Assembly: GCA_026125285.1 (NCBI GenBank)
Contig: JAHCLO010000020.1
Span: 1-64,000 of the forward strand
From: Verrucomicrobiia bacterium
GTDB taxonomy: Bacteria > Verrucomicrobiota > Verrucomicrobiia > Limisphaerales > JADLHS01
Direction: 5' to 3'
Length of the DNA: 64,000 nt
Made by a program: the position numbers and the translations under genes. Below the pieces are notes generated by a model. The model saw only the letters and a list, made by a program, of their open reading frames with translations, made no database searches and was not told the DNA's origin. Shown one piece after another: positions 8,184 to 16,250 of this stretch; the first letter of the stretch is position 1, and every line of letters starts with the position of its first letter.

Positions 8184-8720
8184 ATGTCGCGAATAGGAAA
8201 ACAACCGATTGCCATTCCGCCGAAGGTGAAGGTGGAGGTTAAGGGCCAGAGCGTCCTGATCGAGGGGCCGAAGGGCAAACTGGGCTGGGAACTACCCAAA
8301 CGTACCGGTCTCAAGGTGGACAAGAACCAGATTGTCATCAGCCGGGAGGGTGATGACCCGCAAGCCAAGGCGTTGCACGGTTTAAGCCGGGCGCTGATCA
8401 ACAACATGGTGAAGGGGGTTTCGGATGGTTTTGTCAAGAAGCTGGAAATCCAAGGGGTGGGTTTCAAAGCCGCCGTCCAAGGCAAGGTCGTCAACCTGAA
8501 TCTCGGTTTCTCGCATCCGATCAATTACAGCATCCCGGAACAGGTGAAGGTTACGGTCGAGGACAACACCAAGCTGACGATCGAAGGGCCGGACAAGGCC
8601 ATGGTGGGCAAAGTAGCCGCTGAAATCCGTGGCTTCTATCCGCCGGAGCCTTACAAAGGCAAAGGGGTTCGTTATGTCGGCGAACACGTCCAGCGCAAGG
8701 AAGGCAAGACCGTTCAGTAA
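8184..8720 (+). CDS. rplF: 50S ribosomal protein L6
   Basis: Large-subunit protein with two homologous domains near the factor-binding region. The 178 residues start SRIGKQPIAIPPKVKVEV. They contain LINNMVKGVSDGFVKKLEI, GVGFKAAVQGKVVNLNLGFSH and the C-terminal EIRGFYPPEPYKGKGVRY, all conserved. Followed by a 42-base gap with a hairpin, then rplR. Confidence 0.99.
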   Translation: MSRIGKQPIAIPPKVKVEVKGQSVLIEGPKGKLGWELPKRTGLKVDKNQIVISREGDDPQAKALHGLSRALINNMVKGVSDGFVKKLEIQGVGFKAAVQGKVVNLNLGFSHPINYSIPEQVKVTVEDNTKLTIEGPDKAMVGKVAAEIRGFYPPEPYKGKGVRYVGEHVQRKEGKTVQ

Positions 8721-8735
8721 CGATTGATTTGAAGT

Positions 8736-8753
8736 TCACGGCCAAATCCGTGA
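8736..8753 (+). promoter_or_regulatory. hairpin between rplF and rplR (copy 2)
   Basis: TCACGG (8736-8741) and CCGTGA (8748-8753) pair around CCAAAT, nine bases before the rplR ATG. Sequence, size and distance to the start codon match the element before rplE; the shared core is TCACGGC[A/C]AAATCCGTGAC. Confidence 0.5.
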
Positions 8754-8762
8754 CCCGCGAAA

Positions 8763-9128
8763 ATGAGAACCGAAAAGAAACATCGCCTGAGCCAGTTGCG
8801 GCATTGGCGCGTCCGCCGCAAGATCAGCGGCACGAAGGACCGCCCGCGCATGAGTGTGTGCTTCAGCAACGAGCATATATACGTGCAATTCATTGATGAC
8901 ACGGCGGGAGCGACGCTGGCTTCCACCTCGACACGGAGCAAAGCCACGCCGGATCGCGACCAGTTGGCAGCCAACGCCGCGAGCGCCAAGACGATTGGCG
9001 CCCTGGCCGCGCGCGCGGCATTGGACAAGGGAATCAAACAAGTGGTGTTCGATCGCGGGGGCGCGCGGTATCACGGCAAAGTCAAGGCTTTGGCGGATGC
9101 AGCGCGCGAAGCGGGATTGCAATTCTAA
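8763..9128 (+). CDS. rplR: 50S ribosomal protein L18
   Basis: 5S rRNA-binding protein of the central protuberance. The 121 residues carry [39 protein letters not shown] and [19 protein letters not shown], ending [19 protein letters not shown], the standard pattern and length. Its start lies nine bases beyond a hairpin also found before rplE. Confidence 0.98.
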   Translation: MRTEKKHRLSQLRHWRVRRKISGTKDRPRMSVCFSNEHIYVQFIDDTAGATLASTSTRSKATPDRDQLAANAASAKTIGALAARAALDKGIKQVVFDRGGARYHGKVKALADAAREAGLQF

Positions 9129-9146
9129 CCAACGGAGAACGATACT

Positions 9147-9773
9147 GTGGCAGAACTTAACAAACCGATGGGCGGAGACCAACGCCCGGCCCGTCCAGGC
9201 CGGGGACGCCGGGGCCGGCCGGGCGGCGACTCGCCAGAGCGTGGGGCGGATGGCCAGCCGACGGAAGACTTGTCGGAGAAGGTCGTCTTTATCAACCGCT
9301 CCTCCAAGGTGGTCAAGGGCGGACGCCGTTTCAATTTCAGTGCGCTGGTCGTGGTAGGTGACCGTCGCGGACGTGTGGGCGTGGCGTTGGGCAAAGCCAA
9401 TGAGGTGGCGGACGCCATCCGCCGCGGGGGCGAGCTTGCCCGGCGGCAGATGGTCGTGGTTTCGCTCAAGGACACCACCATCCCTCACGAGGTGTATTCG
9501 GAGTTTGACGGTGCCCGCATCCTTTTGCGACCGGCATCGCCCGGAACGGGGATCATCGCCGGCAAGACCGTGCGTGCGGTCTTGGAGTCCGCCGGGGTGA
9601 AGAACGTGTTAAGCAAATCGCTTGGCTCGAAGAACGCGGCGAATGTCGTCAAAGCCACCTTGAATGCCTTGTTGCGATTACGGTTGCGCGAGGACATTTA
9701 CCAGGGTCGCGGCTTGGAACTCAAAAAAGTGACGACCCCTGTGGCCCCGCCGGCCGAGCCGGTGACTGCCTGA
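9147..9773 (+). CDS. rpsE: 30S ribosomal protein S5 with N-terminal Arg/Gly-rich extension
   Basis: Small-subunit protein of the decoding region. The 208 residues start at a GTG preceded by GGAGAACG. Residues 1 to about 42 are a disordered Arg/Gly/Pro-rich extension (RPGRGRRGRPGG). The normal S5 begins near residue 43 with LSEKVVFINRSSKVVKGGRR, then VVVGDRRGRVGVALGKANEV, LLRPASPGTGIIAGKTVRAV and LGSKNAANVVKATLNAL. The rpmD gene that usually follows is absent; rplO comes next. Confidence 0.98.
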   Translation: MAELNKPMGGDQRPARPGRGRRGRPGGDSPERGADGQPTEDLSEKVVFINRSSKVVKGGRRFNFSALVVVGDRRGRVGVALGKANEVADAIRRGGELARRQMVVVSLKDTTIPHEVYSEFDGARILLRPASPGTGIIAGKTVRAVLESAGVKNVLSKSLGSKNAANVVKATLNALLRLRLREDIYQGRGLELKKVTTPVAPPAEPVTA

Positions 9774-9782
9774 TTCCTTTCT

Positions 9783-10262
9783 ATGCGACTACATAATCTA
9801 AAACCCCGCCCTGGGGCCAAGCACCGCCGCAAGCGGTTGGGCCAGGGCGAATCCAGCGGTCGTGGCAAGACCAGCGGTCGTGGCGGCAAGGGCCAGACGG
9901 CGCGTTCCGGCAGTTCGATTCGTATCGGTTTCGAGGGCGGTCAGATGCCGCTCATTCGCCGCATCCCCAAACGAGGTTTCAACAATGCCCGCTTTACCAC
10001 GCGCTACCTGCCCGTAAACGCGGACGCGCTGAATGTCTTCGAGGACGGCGCCCGCGTGGATGAGGCTGTGTTGCGCGGTGTCGGCCTGGTTAATGGCCGC
10101 GGCGACGGCGTCAAAATCCTCGGTCAGGGCGAGTTGAACAAGAAGCTTACCGTGTGCGCGCACGCTTTCAGCGCTTCGGCGCGGGCCAAGATCGAAGGCA
10201 AAGGCGGGGTGTGTGAGCTCGTCAGCCTCAAGTCGCGTCCGTCCACGCCCGCCGGGGAATAG
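9783..10262 (+). CDS. rplO: 50S ribosomal protein L15
   Basis: Large-subunit protein that joins late in assembly. The 159 residues begin MRLHNLKPRPGAKHRRKRLG, with the Gly-rich GRGKTSGRGGKGQTARSG stretch, then FEGGQMPLIRRIPKRGFNN and a C-terminal domain ending LVSLKSRPSTPAGE. It lies directly after rpsE, where L30 would normally intervene. Confidence 0.98.
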   Translation: MRLHNLKPRPGAKHRRKRLGQGESSGRGKTSGRGGKGQTARSGSSIRIGFEGGQMPLIRRIPKRGFNNARFTTRYLPVNADALNVFEDGARVDEAVLRGVGLVNGRGDGVKILGQGELNKKLTVCAHAFSASARAKIEGKGGVCELVSLKSRPSTPAGE

Positions 10263-10280
10263 CCGCAATTGTCTCAAACC

Positions 10281-11693
10281 ATGCTGGGTTCCATCGCCAA
10301 CACCTTCACCAACTGCTTCAAAATCCCGGAGTTGAAGTCCCGGATTTTGTTCACGGTTGCCTTGCTGGCCATTTGCCGGCTGATTGCGTTCATCCGGATT
10401 CCCGGGCTGGATGGCGTGGAGTTGAGCAACTTCTTTGCCCAGCAGGCCCAGAGTGGGGGCGGGGCACTGGGTTTGTACGGGTTGTTTACGGGCGGCGCAT
10501 TGTTCCGTTGTGCCGTCGGTTCGCTGGGCATCATGCCGTACATCAGCGCCACGATCATTATTCAATTGCTTACAGCGGTCGTACCGCGCTTGAGCAAATT
10601 GGCGCGGGAGGAGGGCGGACGCGCCAAGATCATTCAATACGGACGCTATCTGACGGTCTTGCTTTGTCTTGGGCAAGGCGCGGCCATGGCAATCGGATGG
10701 GAGAATCCCGAGAAGATTTTCGGTGAAGGCATCGGGCGCTTGGTGCTCTACAGCGACAGTTTCATCTGGTGGTACCGCATTCAAACCGTGTTGATTTTGA
10801 CCACGGGCACGATGTTGCTCATGTGGCTGGGTGAGCAAATCACCGAGCGCGGCATCGGTAACGGCGTTTCCATGGTGATTACCATCGGCATCGTGGCCGA
10901 AATGCCAGCCGCAGTAGTGGCGCTCAAGGACATGTTTTTCCCTGGCGGCGGCTTGGAAGCCAAATTCAACTTGGGCCATGCGGCGGCGTTGATCCTCCTT
11001 CTCCTGGGCGTGGTGGCGGGCGTCATCTCCGTGATCCAGGCACAGCGCAAAATCCCCGTGCAATACGCGCAGCGGGCGGTGGGACGCAAGATGTATGGCG
11101 GCGGCACGTCATTCATGCCGTTGCGGGTCAACTACGCTGGCGTGATGCCGATCATTTTTGCCCAAGCCATCCTGATGTTTCCCCAGAAGTTCTTCCTGCT
11201 CGTGGGCCAGGGGTTGACTGACAGTGCGAGTCCGGGAGTCAAGTTCATCAGCAAGAGCTGTCTGGCGGTCGCGGCGGCATTGAATGAGGGCGCCTTCGCT
11301 TACCTGCTGCTCTATGCGTTGATGATTCTGTTCTTCTCCTACTTCTGGGTGGCCACGCAGTTCAACGAATTGCAGATCGCCGATGATCTCAAGAAGAACG
11401 GCGGTTACATCCCGGGCGTGAGGCCGGGTGTGGCAACCAGTGACTATCTGCATAATGCCATGAGCCGCATCACGCTGGCGGGGGCGATTTTTCTAACGGT
11501 TATCGCCGTAATCCCGATCATCCTCTCGAATGAAATGGGCATTCCGTACCAGGTTTCGACTTTCTTTGGCGGCACAAGTATTCTGATCATGGTGGGTGTA
11601 ATGTTGGACACGATGCGTCAGGTCGAGTCGCACTTGTTGATGCGTCACTATGATGGCTTCTTGAAGAAGGGGCGTTTGCGAGGGCGGATTTGA
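10281..11693 (+). CDS. secY: preprotein translocase subunit SecY
   Basis: Channel subunit of the SecYEG translocon in the inner membrane. The ATG at 10281 gives 470 residues; a TTG at 10269 would add four. The plug region after TM1 and ten hydrophobic segments can be followed. Diagnostic stretches are PYISATIIIQLLTAVVP, REEGGRAKIIQYGRYLTV, EQITERGIGNGVSM, QRKIPVQYAQRAVGRKMYGG and ADDLKKNGGYIPGVRPG. It follows rplO as usual, but adk does not follow; map does. Confidence 0.98.
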   Translation: MLGSIANTFTNCFKIPELKSRILFTVALLAICRLIAFIRIPGLDGVELSNFFAQQAQSGGGALGLYGLFTGGALFRCAVGSLGIMPYISATIIIQLLTAVVPRLSKLAREEGGRAKIIQYGRYLTVLLCLGQGAAMAIGWENPEKIFGEGIGRLVLYSDSFIWWYRIQTVLILTTGTMLLMWLGEQITERGIGNGVSMVITIGIVAEMPAAVVALKDMFFPGGGLEAKFNLGHAAALILLLLGVVAGVISVIQAQRKIPVQYAQRAVGRKMYGGGTSFMPLRVNYAGVMPIIFAQAILMFPQKFFLLVGQGLTDSASPGVKFISKSCLAVAAALNEGAFAYLLLYALMILFFSYFWVATQFNELQIADDLKKNGGYIPGVRPGVATSDYLHNAMSRITLAGAIFLTVIAVIPIILSNEMGIPYQVSTFFGGTSILIMVGVMLDTMRQVESHLLMRHYDGFLKKGRLRGRI

Positions 11694-11781
11694 TCATGGT
11701 GGCGTGCGATCTAGTCCCCGGACGGGTAGGCCCGGCGGACTAAGGCAGCGCGGACGGTCAAGCTGGCGAAGCGACACACAA

Positions 11782-12558
11782 ATGATCATTCTGAAGAACG
11801 AGCGTGACTTGGAAGCGATGCGGCCGGCCTGCGCGGTGGCCAGTCTGGTTTTGAGCGAAGTGGCGGCGTTCATCCAGCCCGGAGTCACGACGCGGCAGGT
11901 GGACGAATTTGCCGCCTCGCGTATCAAGCATTACGGGGCGCGTAGTGCGTTCCTGGGTTATCGCAAGTATCCGTGCCAGATTTGCATTTCGGTCAACGAT
12001 CAGGTGGTGCATGGGCTGGCGAATGAACGGCAGTTGCGGTTTGGGGACATAGTGAGCCTGGATGTCGGGGTTTATTACGGCGGTTATGTGGGCGACAACG
12101 CCCGCACGGTGGCGGTGGGCGGTTGTGGCGTGGAGGCCCAGCGGTTGATGGATGTGACCGAACGGGCGCTGTATGAAGGGATCGCCGCTGCCACACCGGG
12201 CAACCGGGTGACGGATATTTCTCGTGCCATTCAGACCTACGTCGAGGGCAACGGGTTCAGCGTCGTCCGGGAGTTTGTCGGCCATGGGGTGGGTCGCTCG
12301 GTGCATGAAGACCCGCAAGTGCCAAACTTTGTGGACCCAAAGAGCAACCAGAAGTTGCGGCCGGGAATGACGATTGCCATCGAGCCGATGGTGAACTCGG
12401 GCCGGGCGCACGTAAAAATCTTGAATGACGGCTGGACAGTGGTCACGCAAGATGGTTCACTATCCGCCCATTTTGAGCATACCGTGCTCATCACCGAGGG
12501 CGAGCCGGAGATTTTAACATGGCCGGAACGGGTGCCTTCGTCGTTGAAGGCGTCGTAA
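11782..12558 (+). CDS. map: type I methionine aminopeptidase
   Basis: Removes the initiator methionine from new proteins. The ATG at 11782 gives 258 residues starting IILKNERDLEAMRPA; the frame is open upstream but without family sequence. Metal ligands appear in order: the aspartates in SLDVGVYYGGYVGDNART, His in VREFVGHGVGRSVHE, Glu in MTIAIEPMV and the C-terminal Glu in HFEHTVLI. CQICISVNDQVVHGL is also typical. The 3' end overlaps infA by 40 bases. An imperfect inverted repeat (AGTCC 11713, GGACT 11737) lies in the 88-base gap after secY. Confidence 0.97.
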   Translation: MIILKNERDLEAMRPACAVASLVLSEVAAFIQPGVTTRQVDEFAASRIKHYGARSAFLGYRKYPCQICISVNDQVVHGLANERQLRFGDIVSLDVGVYYGGYVGDNARTVAVGGCGVEAQRLMDVTERALYEGIAAATPGNRVTDISRAIQTYVEGNGFSVVREFVGHGVGRSVHEDPQVPNFVDPKSNQKLRPGMTIAIEPMVNSGRAHVKILNDGWTVVTQDGSLSAHFEHTVLITEGEPEILTWPERVPSSLKAS

Positions 12559-12749
12559 TTGAAACGCTACCGAACCGGACGTATCGGGTGGAACTGGCCA
12601 ATGGCCACCGGCTGCTGGCCTTCGTGGCGGGCCGGGCGAAGCGGACGTTTGCCGGTTTGGTTGCGGGTGAGAAAGTGATGTTGCAGTTGTCGCCCTACGA
12701 TTTGTCCAGCGGGCGCATATTGGTGGGAACAGAAAAGCTTTTAACATGA
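12519..12749 (+). CDS. infA: translation initiation factor IF-1
   Basis: S1-type OB-fold factor that occupies the ribosomal A site during initiation. The 76 residues show [36 protein letters not shown] and [15 protein letters not shown], matching IF-1 throughout. A few residues are unusual ([12 protein letters not shown] instead of the common SGKMRKNYIRI). The start lies inside map with a 40-base overlap, and its stop overlaps the rpmJ start as ATGA. Confidence 0.95.
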   Translation: MAGTGAFVVEGVVIETLPNRTYRVELANGHRLLAFVAGRAKRTFAGLVAGEKVMLQLSPYDLSSGRILVGTEKLLT

Positions 12750-12859
12750 AAGTTCGTGCGTCAGTCAAAAAGTTGTGCGAGCACTGTAGAATTGTGCGTC
12801 GCCGGGGTGTCATTCGGGTCATTTGCTCGAACAAGCGCCACAAACAACGGCAGGGTTGA
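12746..12859 (+). CDS. rpmJ: 50S ribosomal protein L36 (zinc-binding type)
   Basis: Smallest large-subunit protein. A 37-residue frame starts at the ATG that overlaps the infA stop (ATGA). It begins [20 protein letters not shown] and ends [14 protein letters not shown]11, C14, C27 and H32 form the zinc ribbon of the C-plus form. The infA-rpmJ-rpsM order is the common one. It is too short for most gene finders but is unmistakable. Confidence 0.97.
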   Translation: MKVRASVKKLCEHCRIVRRRGVIRVICSNKRHKQRQG

Positions 12860-12903
12860 GTCCTGTCGCCGGCATTTAACCCAGGTTAACGAATAAACGA
12901 TTT

Positions 12904-13299
12904 ATGGCCCGCATCATTGGAGTGGAAGTTCCGCCAAACAAGCGCATTGATATTGCCCTGCGCTCCATCTATGGCATCGGTCCCGTCAACTCGAAGGAAA
13001 TTCTCGTGCGGGCGAACATTGACCCGGCCATCCGCGCCAAGGATCTCACGGAACAGCAGCTTTCGCAGATTGTTCACGCGATCCAGGACGGGAAGTACGT
13101 GATTGAAGGCGATCTTCGCCGCGAGATCGGTATGGACCTGAAGCGGTTGCAGGCCATCAAGTGCTATCGCGGTGTCCGGCACTTGCGCGGCCTGCCGGTG
13201 CGTGGCCAGCGGACCCAGACCAATGCTCGCACGCGCAAAGGCCCGCGCAAAACCGTCGGCGTGCAGCGCAATCCCAACGCCAAGACCGGCATCCACTAA
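12904..13299 (+). CDS. rpsM: 30S ribosomal protein S13
   Basis: Small-subunit head protein contacting P-site tRNA and the large subunit. The 131 residues begin [20 protein letters not shown], with the [12 protein letters not shown] helix-hairpin-helix, [19 protein letters not shown] and [20 protein letters not shown]. Ten bases beyond normal spacing upstream lies a palindrome, TTAACC-CA-GGTTAA (12876-12889), just before the start; its role is unknown. Confidence 0.99.
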   Translation: MARIIGVEVPPNKRIDIALRSIYGIGPVNSKEILVRANIDPAIRAKDLTEQQLSQIVHAIQDGKYVIEGDLRREIGMDLKRLQAIKCYRGVRHLRGLPVRGQRTQTNARTRKGPRKTVGVQRNPNAKTGIH

Positions 13300-13310
13300 T
13301 CTGATTTTGT

Positions 13311-13904
13311 ATGGCTGAAGAAAAGAAGAAGCCCGCTTCGCAAAAGGAATCAAAAACCGATGCCGCTGATCCGGCAAAGGTCGAGGCCAAGCCGGCGGTT
13401 GAGAAGACAAAGAAAGCTGCTCCGGTCGCCGAGGCTCCCGCGGCTGATGCGGCCAAGGCCGGGGATGTCCCCGTGCCCGGGGTTGCGCCCACCGCGGCGG
13501 AACTGCTGGGTGATGATACGGCGGCAAAGAAAATCATCAAGGCCAAGCACGCCAAGAACGTTGCTTCCGGCATCGCCAACATTCTGGCCACGTTCAACAA
13601 CACGCAGGTCACTATCACGGACATGCAGGGGAACTTGATCGGCTGGTCCAGTGCCGGGCGCGTGGGATTCAAGGGTTCGCGCAAGAGCACGGCGTATGCA
13701 GCGCAGCAAGTCGCGCAGGATGCCGCCCGCCAGGCCATGTCGCACGGTATGAGAGAGGTGGAAGTTCGCGTCAAAGGCCCCGGCTCTGGTCGCGAATCTG
13801 CCATCCGCGCCCTGCAGGCCATCGGGATGGAAATTTCCTGTATCAAAGACGTGACCCCTGTGCCGCACAACGGTTGTCGTCCGCGCAAGAAGCGCCGGGT
13901 GTAG
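13311..13904 (+). CDS. rpsK: 30S ribosomal protein S11 with long N-terminal extension
   Basis: Small-subunit platform protein. At 197 residues it is far longer than the typical ~129. The conserved core begins near residue 76 ([20 protein letters not shown]) and runs through [34 protein letters not shown] and [20 protein letters not shown]. Residues 1-75 are Lys/Ala/Pro/Glu-rich and look disordered. The ATG at 13311 is well placed 11 bases after rpsM, so the extension is probably translated. Confidence 0.97.
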   Translation: MAEEKKKPASQKESKTDAADPAKVEAKPAVEKTKKAAPVAEAPAADAAKAGDVPVPGVAPTAAELLGDDTAAKKIIKAKHAKNVASGIANILATFNNTQVTITDMQGNLIGWSSAGRVGFKGSRKSTAYAAQQVAQDAARQAMSHGMREVEVRVKGPGSGRESAIRALQAIGMEISCIKDVTPVPHNGCRPRKKRRV

Positions 13905-13935
13905 TTCACTTTTTACGCATCACGCATCACGAATT

Positions 13936-14544
13936 ATGGCTCGTTACACAGGTCCTCGCGTTCGCCTCAGCCGCCGGTTCGGTATTCCGATTTTCGGCCC
14001 GACCAAGTATCTCGAACGCCGCAACTACGGCCCCGGCATGCACGGCCCCAAGTCGCGCCGCAAGACAACGGATTACGGGCTGGGATTGATCGAGAAGCAA
14101 AAGCTCCGCTATTACTACGGCCTGATGGAGCGCCAGTTCCGCGGCGTTTACGAGAAGGCGCTCAAGCGCCGCGGCGTTACCGGCGAGCAAATGTTGCAGA
14201 TTCTGGAGACGCGGCTCGATAACGTGGTGTATCAATTGGGGCTGGCCACCACCCGTGCCGCCGCGCGCCAGATGGTGGCCCACGGCCACATCCGGGTGAA
14301 CGGCCGCAAGGTGAATGTGCCCTCCTACGCCCTGCGCGTGAACGACGCGGTGGACGTGAAGGACACCACGGTTTCGCGGCAGTTGGCGACCAAGAATCTG
14401 GAGATGTCCACGAGCCGGGCCGTGCCCGACTGGCTTTCCTTGAGCAAGGATGAGTTCAAGGGCGTGGTGATGCGCGTGCCAACCCGCGATGAAATCAATC
14501 CCATCGCCAACGAACAGGCCGTCGTCGAATTTTATTCCCGCTAG
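13936..14544 (+). CDS. rpsD: 30S ribosomal protein S4 (zinc-free type)
   Basis: Primary 16S-binding assembly protein; in E. coli it represses the alpha operon. The 202 residues contain MARYTGPRVRLSRRFGIPIF, YGPGMHGPKSRRKTTDYG, EKQKLRYYYGLMERQFRGVY and the S4 RNA-binding domain (RLDNVVYQLGLATTRAAARQ, HIRVNGRKVNVPSY). The N-terminal zinc cysteines are absent. A strong hairpin lies between it and rpoA. Confidence 0.99.
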   Translation: MARYTGPRVRLSRRFGIPIFGPTKYLERRNYGPGMHGPKSRRKTTDYGLGLIEKQKLRYYYGLMERQFRGVYEKALKRRGVTGEQMLQILETRLDNVVYQLGLATTRAAARQMVAHGHIRVNGRKVNVPSYALRVNDAVDVKDTTVSRQLATKNLEMSTSRAVPDWLSLSKDEFKGVVMRVPTRDEINPIANEQAVVEFYSR

Positions 14545-14552
14545 TTTAACCC

Positions 14553-14572
14553 GGTCCCGCCGGTGCGGGACC
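14553..14572 (+). promoter_or_regulatory. hairpin between rpsD and rpoA
   Basis: GGTCCCGC (14553-14560) and GCGGGACC (14565-14572) form a perfect 8-base-pair stem with a CGGT tetraloop, 8 bases after the rpsD stop in a 105-base gap. No T tract follows. It may lower or separate rpoA expression, or be a processing or S4-binding site; that is inference. Confidence 0.45.
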
Positions 14573-14649
14573 CAACGCAATTACACGGGCCGCGACCGGA
14601 GCGGGAAGTTCACCGGCGCAGCCAGATTAAAATTGCAGGAAAGAAACCT

Positions 14650-15666
14650 ATGCCAGTACGTCTAGGACGATTCGAAATGCCCAAACGGTTGACCAAGGAA
14701 GAGTCAACCGCCACTGAAACTTTCGCCCGCTTTGTCGCCGAGCCCTTCGAAACCGGCTATGGCCACACCATCGGCAATTCCCTGCGCCGGGTGTTGCTCT
14801 CCTCGCTGGAGGGCGCGGCCATCACCTCCATCAAGGTGGACGGCGCCATGCACGAGTTCGCGGCCATTGACGGGGTCGTGGAGGACGTCACCGACATTGT
14901 CTTGAATCTCAAGAAGATCAAGTTCAAGGCCCACACCCGCGAGCCGCAAACCCTGTTGCTTTCGGTCAACAAGGAAGGCGCCGTGACCGCCGCCGACATC
15001 CAGCTTAACCAAAACATCGAACTGGTCAATCCAGAGCAGGTGATCTGCACGCTCGACAAGAAGAAGAAATTCGAGATGGAACTGGAGGTCAAAGTGGGCC
15101 GTGGTTTCTGCCCCGGGGACGAGAACAAAAAGCCCGGCCAGGCGATCGGCGTGGTGGCGATTGACTCGCTCTTTTCCCCGGTGATCCGGGTGCGTTACTC
15201 GGTGGAAAACGCCCGCGTCGGCCAGCGCACGGACTACGACCGCTTGCTGGTTGACATCTGGACGGATGGCCGCATTTCCCCCGACGACGCCCTCACACAG
15301 GCCTCGGCCATCTTACAGCACCACCTCGATGTGTTTGTGGGTTACGACAAGAACGCCGTGGAGTTTGAGGAAGTGGTGGATAAACAGGATGAGGAGAAAT
15401 CGAAGCTCAAGAAGCTCCTCAACATGAGCGTGAACGAAATCGAGTTGAGCGTCCGCGCTGCCAACTGCCTCAACAACGCCAACATCACCACCGTCGGCCA
15501 GTTGGCGATGAAGTCCGAGCAGGAAATGCTCAAGTACCGCAACTTCGGCAAGAAATCGCTCAACGAAATCAAAGACAAACTGTCCGCCCTCGGTCTGGCC
15601 TTGGGGATGACTTTCGAGCCGGGGTTACTGGAAGCGGCCAAGGAAGAGGCGGCCAAGCAGCAGTGA
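14650..15666 (+). CDS. rpoA: DNA-directed RNA polymerase subunit alpha
   Basis: Alpha subunit that nucleates polymerase assembly and contacts activators and UP elements. The ATG at 14650, preceded by GCAGGAAAG, gives 338 residues. The N-terminal domain shows FVAEPFETGYGHTIGNSLRR, LLSSLEGAAITSIKVDG and the conserved HEFAAIDGVVEDVTDIVLNL. An acidic linker (KQDEEKSKLKK) leads to the C-terminal domain with VNEIELSVRAANCLNNANIT and KYRNFGKKSLNEIKDKLSAL. Length is normal. Confidence 0.99.
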   Translation: MPVRLGRFEMPKRLTKEESTATETFARFVAEPFETGYGHTIGNSLRRVLLSSLEGAAITSIKVDGAMHEFAAIDGVVEDVTDIVLNLKKIKFKAHTREPQTLLLSVNKEGAVTAADIQLNQNIELVNPEQVICTLDKKKKFEMELEVKVGRGFCPGDENKKPGQAIGVVAIDSLFSPVIRVRYSVENARVGQRTDYDRLLVDIWTDGRISPDDALTQASAILQHHLDVFVGYDKNAVEFEEVVDKQDEEKSKLKKLLNMSVNEIELSVRAANCLNNANITTVGQLAMKSEQEMLKYRNFGKKSLNEIKDKLSALGLALGMTFEPGLLEAAKEEAAKQQ

Positions 15667-15669
15667 TTT

Positions 15670-16161
15670 ATGCGACACCTTAAACGAACCGCCAAGCTGG
15701 GCCGCACTTTCGAGCATCGCAACGCGATGCTGGCCAACTTGGTTTGCAGCCTCATCAAGCACAAACGCATCACCACCACGCTGGCCAAGGCCAAGGCCGC
15801 GCGCCCGGTGGCGGAGAAAATTGTCACGCTGGGCAAGGCCGGCACCATCCACGCCCGCCGGTTGGTCGCTGCGCGCCTCCATGCTCGCGGCCCGGCTGAA
15901 CAGCTTTCCAAGGAGAAGCGCAAGAAATGGCGTTCCGAGGAGGACGTGGTCCGCATTCTGTTCGACGAAATCGCGCCGGCCTTCAAGGAGCGCAACGGAG
16001 GCTACACCCGCATCGTCCGGTTGAACCAGCGGCAGGGCGATGCCGCCCAGCGTGCCATTCTGGAGTGGGTGGACACGGTAATCGCTCCCCCGGCGGTTAC
16101 GCCTGCCGAGAGCACAACCGGCGAAGCCAAGCCCGCTGAACCCAAAGAGGAATCGAAGTAA
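15670..16161 (+). CDS. rplQ: 50S ribosomal protein L17
   Basis: Large-subunit protein near the tunnel exit and last gene of the superoperon. The 163 residues begin MRHLKRTAKLGRTFEHRNAM with SLIKHKRITTTLAKAKAARP and NGGYTRIVRLNQRQGDAAQ. About 40 extra residues, mainly a Pro/Ala/Glu-rich C-terminal tail, exceed E. coli L17 (127). It starts three bases after rpoA and is followed by a strong terminator. Confidence 0.98.
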   Translation: MRHLKRTAKLGRTFEHRNAMLANLVCSLIKHKRITTTLAKAKAARPVAEKIVTLGKAGTIHARRLVAARLHARGPAEQLSKEKRKKWRSEEDVVRILFDEIAPAFKERNGGYTRIVRLNQRQGDAAQRAILEWVDTVIAPPAVTPAESTTGEAKPAEPKEESK

Positions 16162-16186
16162 GCGATTTGCTGAATTCTGAAGCAAC

Positions 16187-16213
16187 AGCCCGCTCGCGAG
16201 AGCGGGCTTTTTT
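16187..16213 (+). terminator. intrinsic terminator of the ribosomal superoperon
   Basis: AGCCCGCTC (16187-16195) and GAGCGGGCT (16200-16208) form a perfect 9-base-pair stem with a GCGA loop, running directly into six Ts (16208-16213). It lies 26 bases after the rplQ stop. Directly behind it GTTCAGCAGGTT occurs twice in tandem (about 16213-16237). Confidence 0.93.
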
Positions 16214-16250
16214 GTTCAGCAGGTTTGTTCAGCAGGTTCATCAAGCTTGC

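Noticed and set aside
9798-11063. 421-codon minus-strand frame opposite rplO and secY
   Set aside because: His/Gln-rich shadow of codons on the other strand; no start signal or domain.
16213-16237. Tandem GTTCAGCAGGTT pair as a possible attachment site or small array
   Set aside because: Only two short copies directly behind a terminator, with no integrase or flanking duplication.
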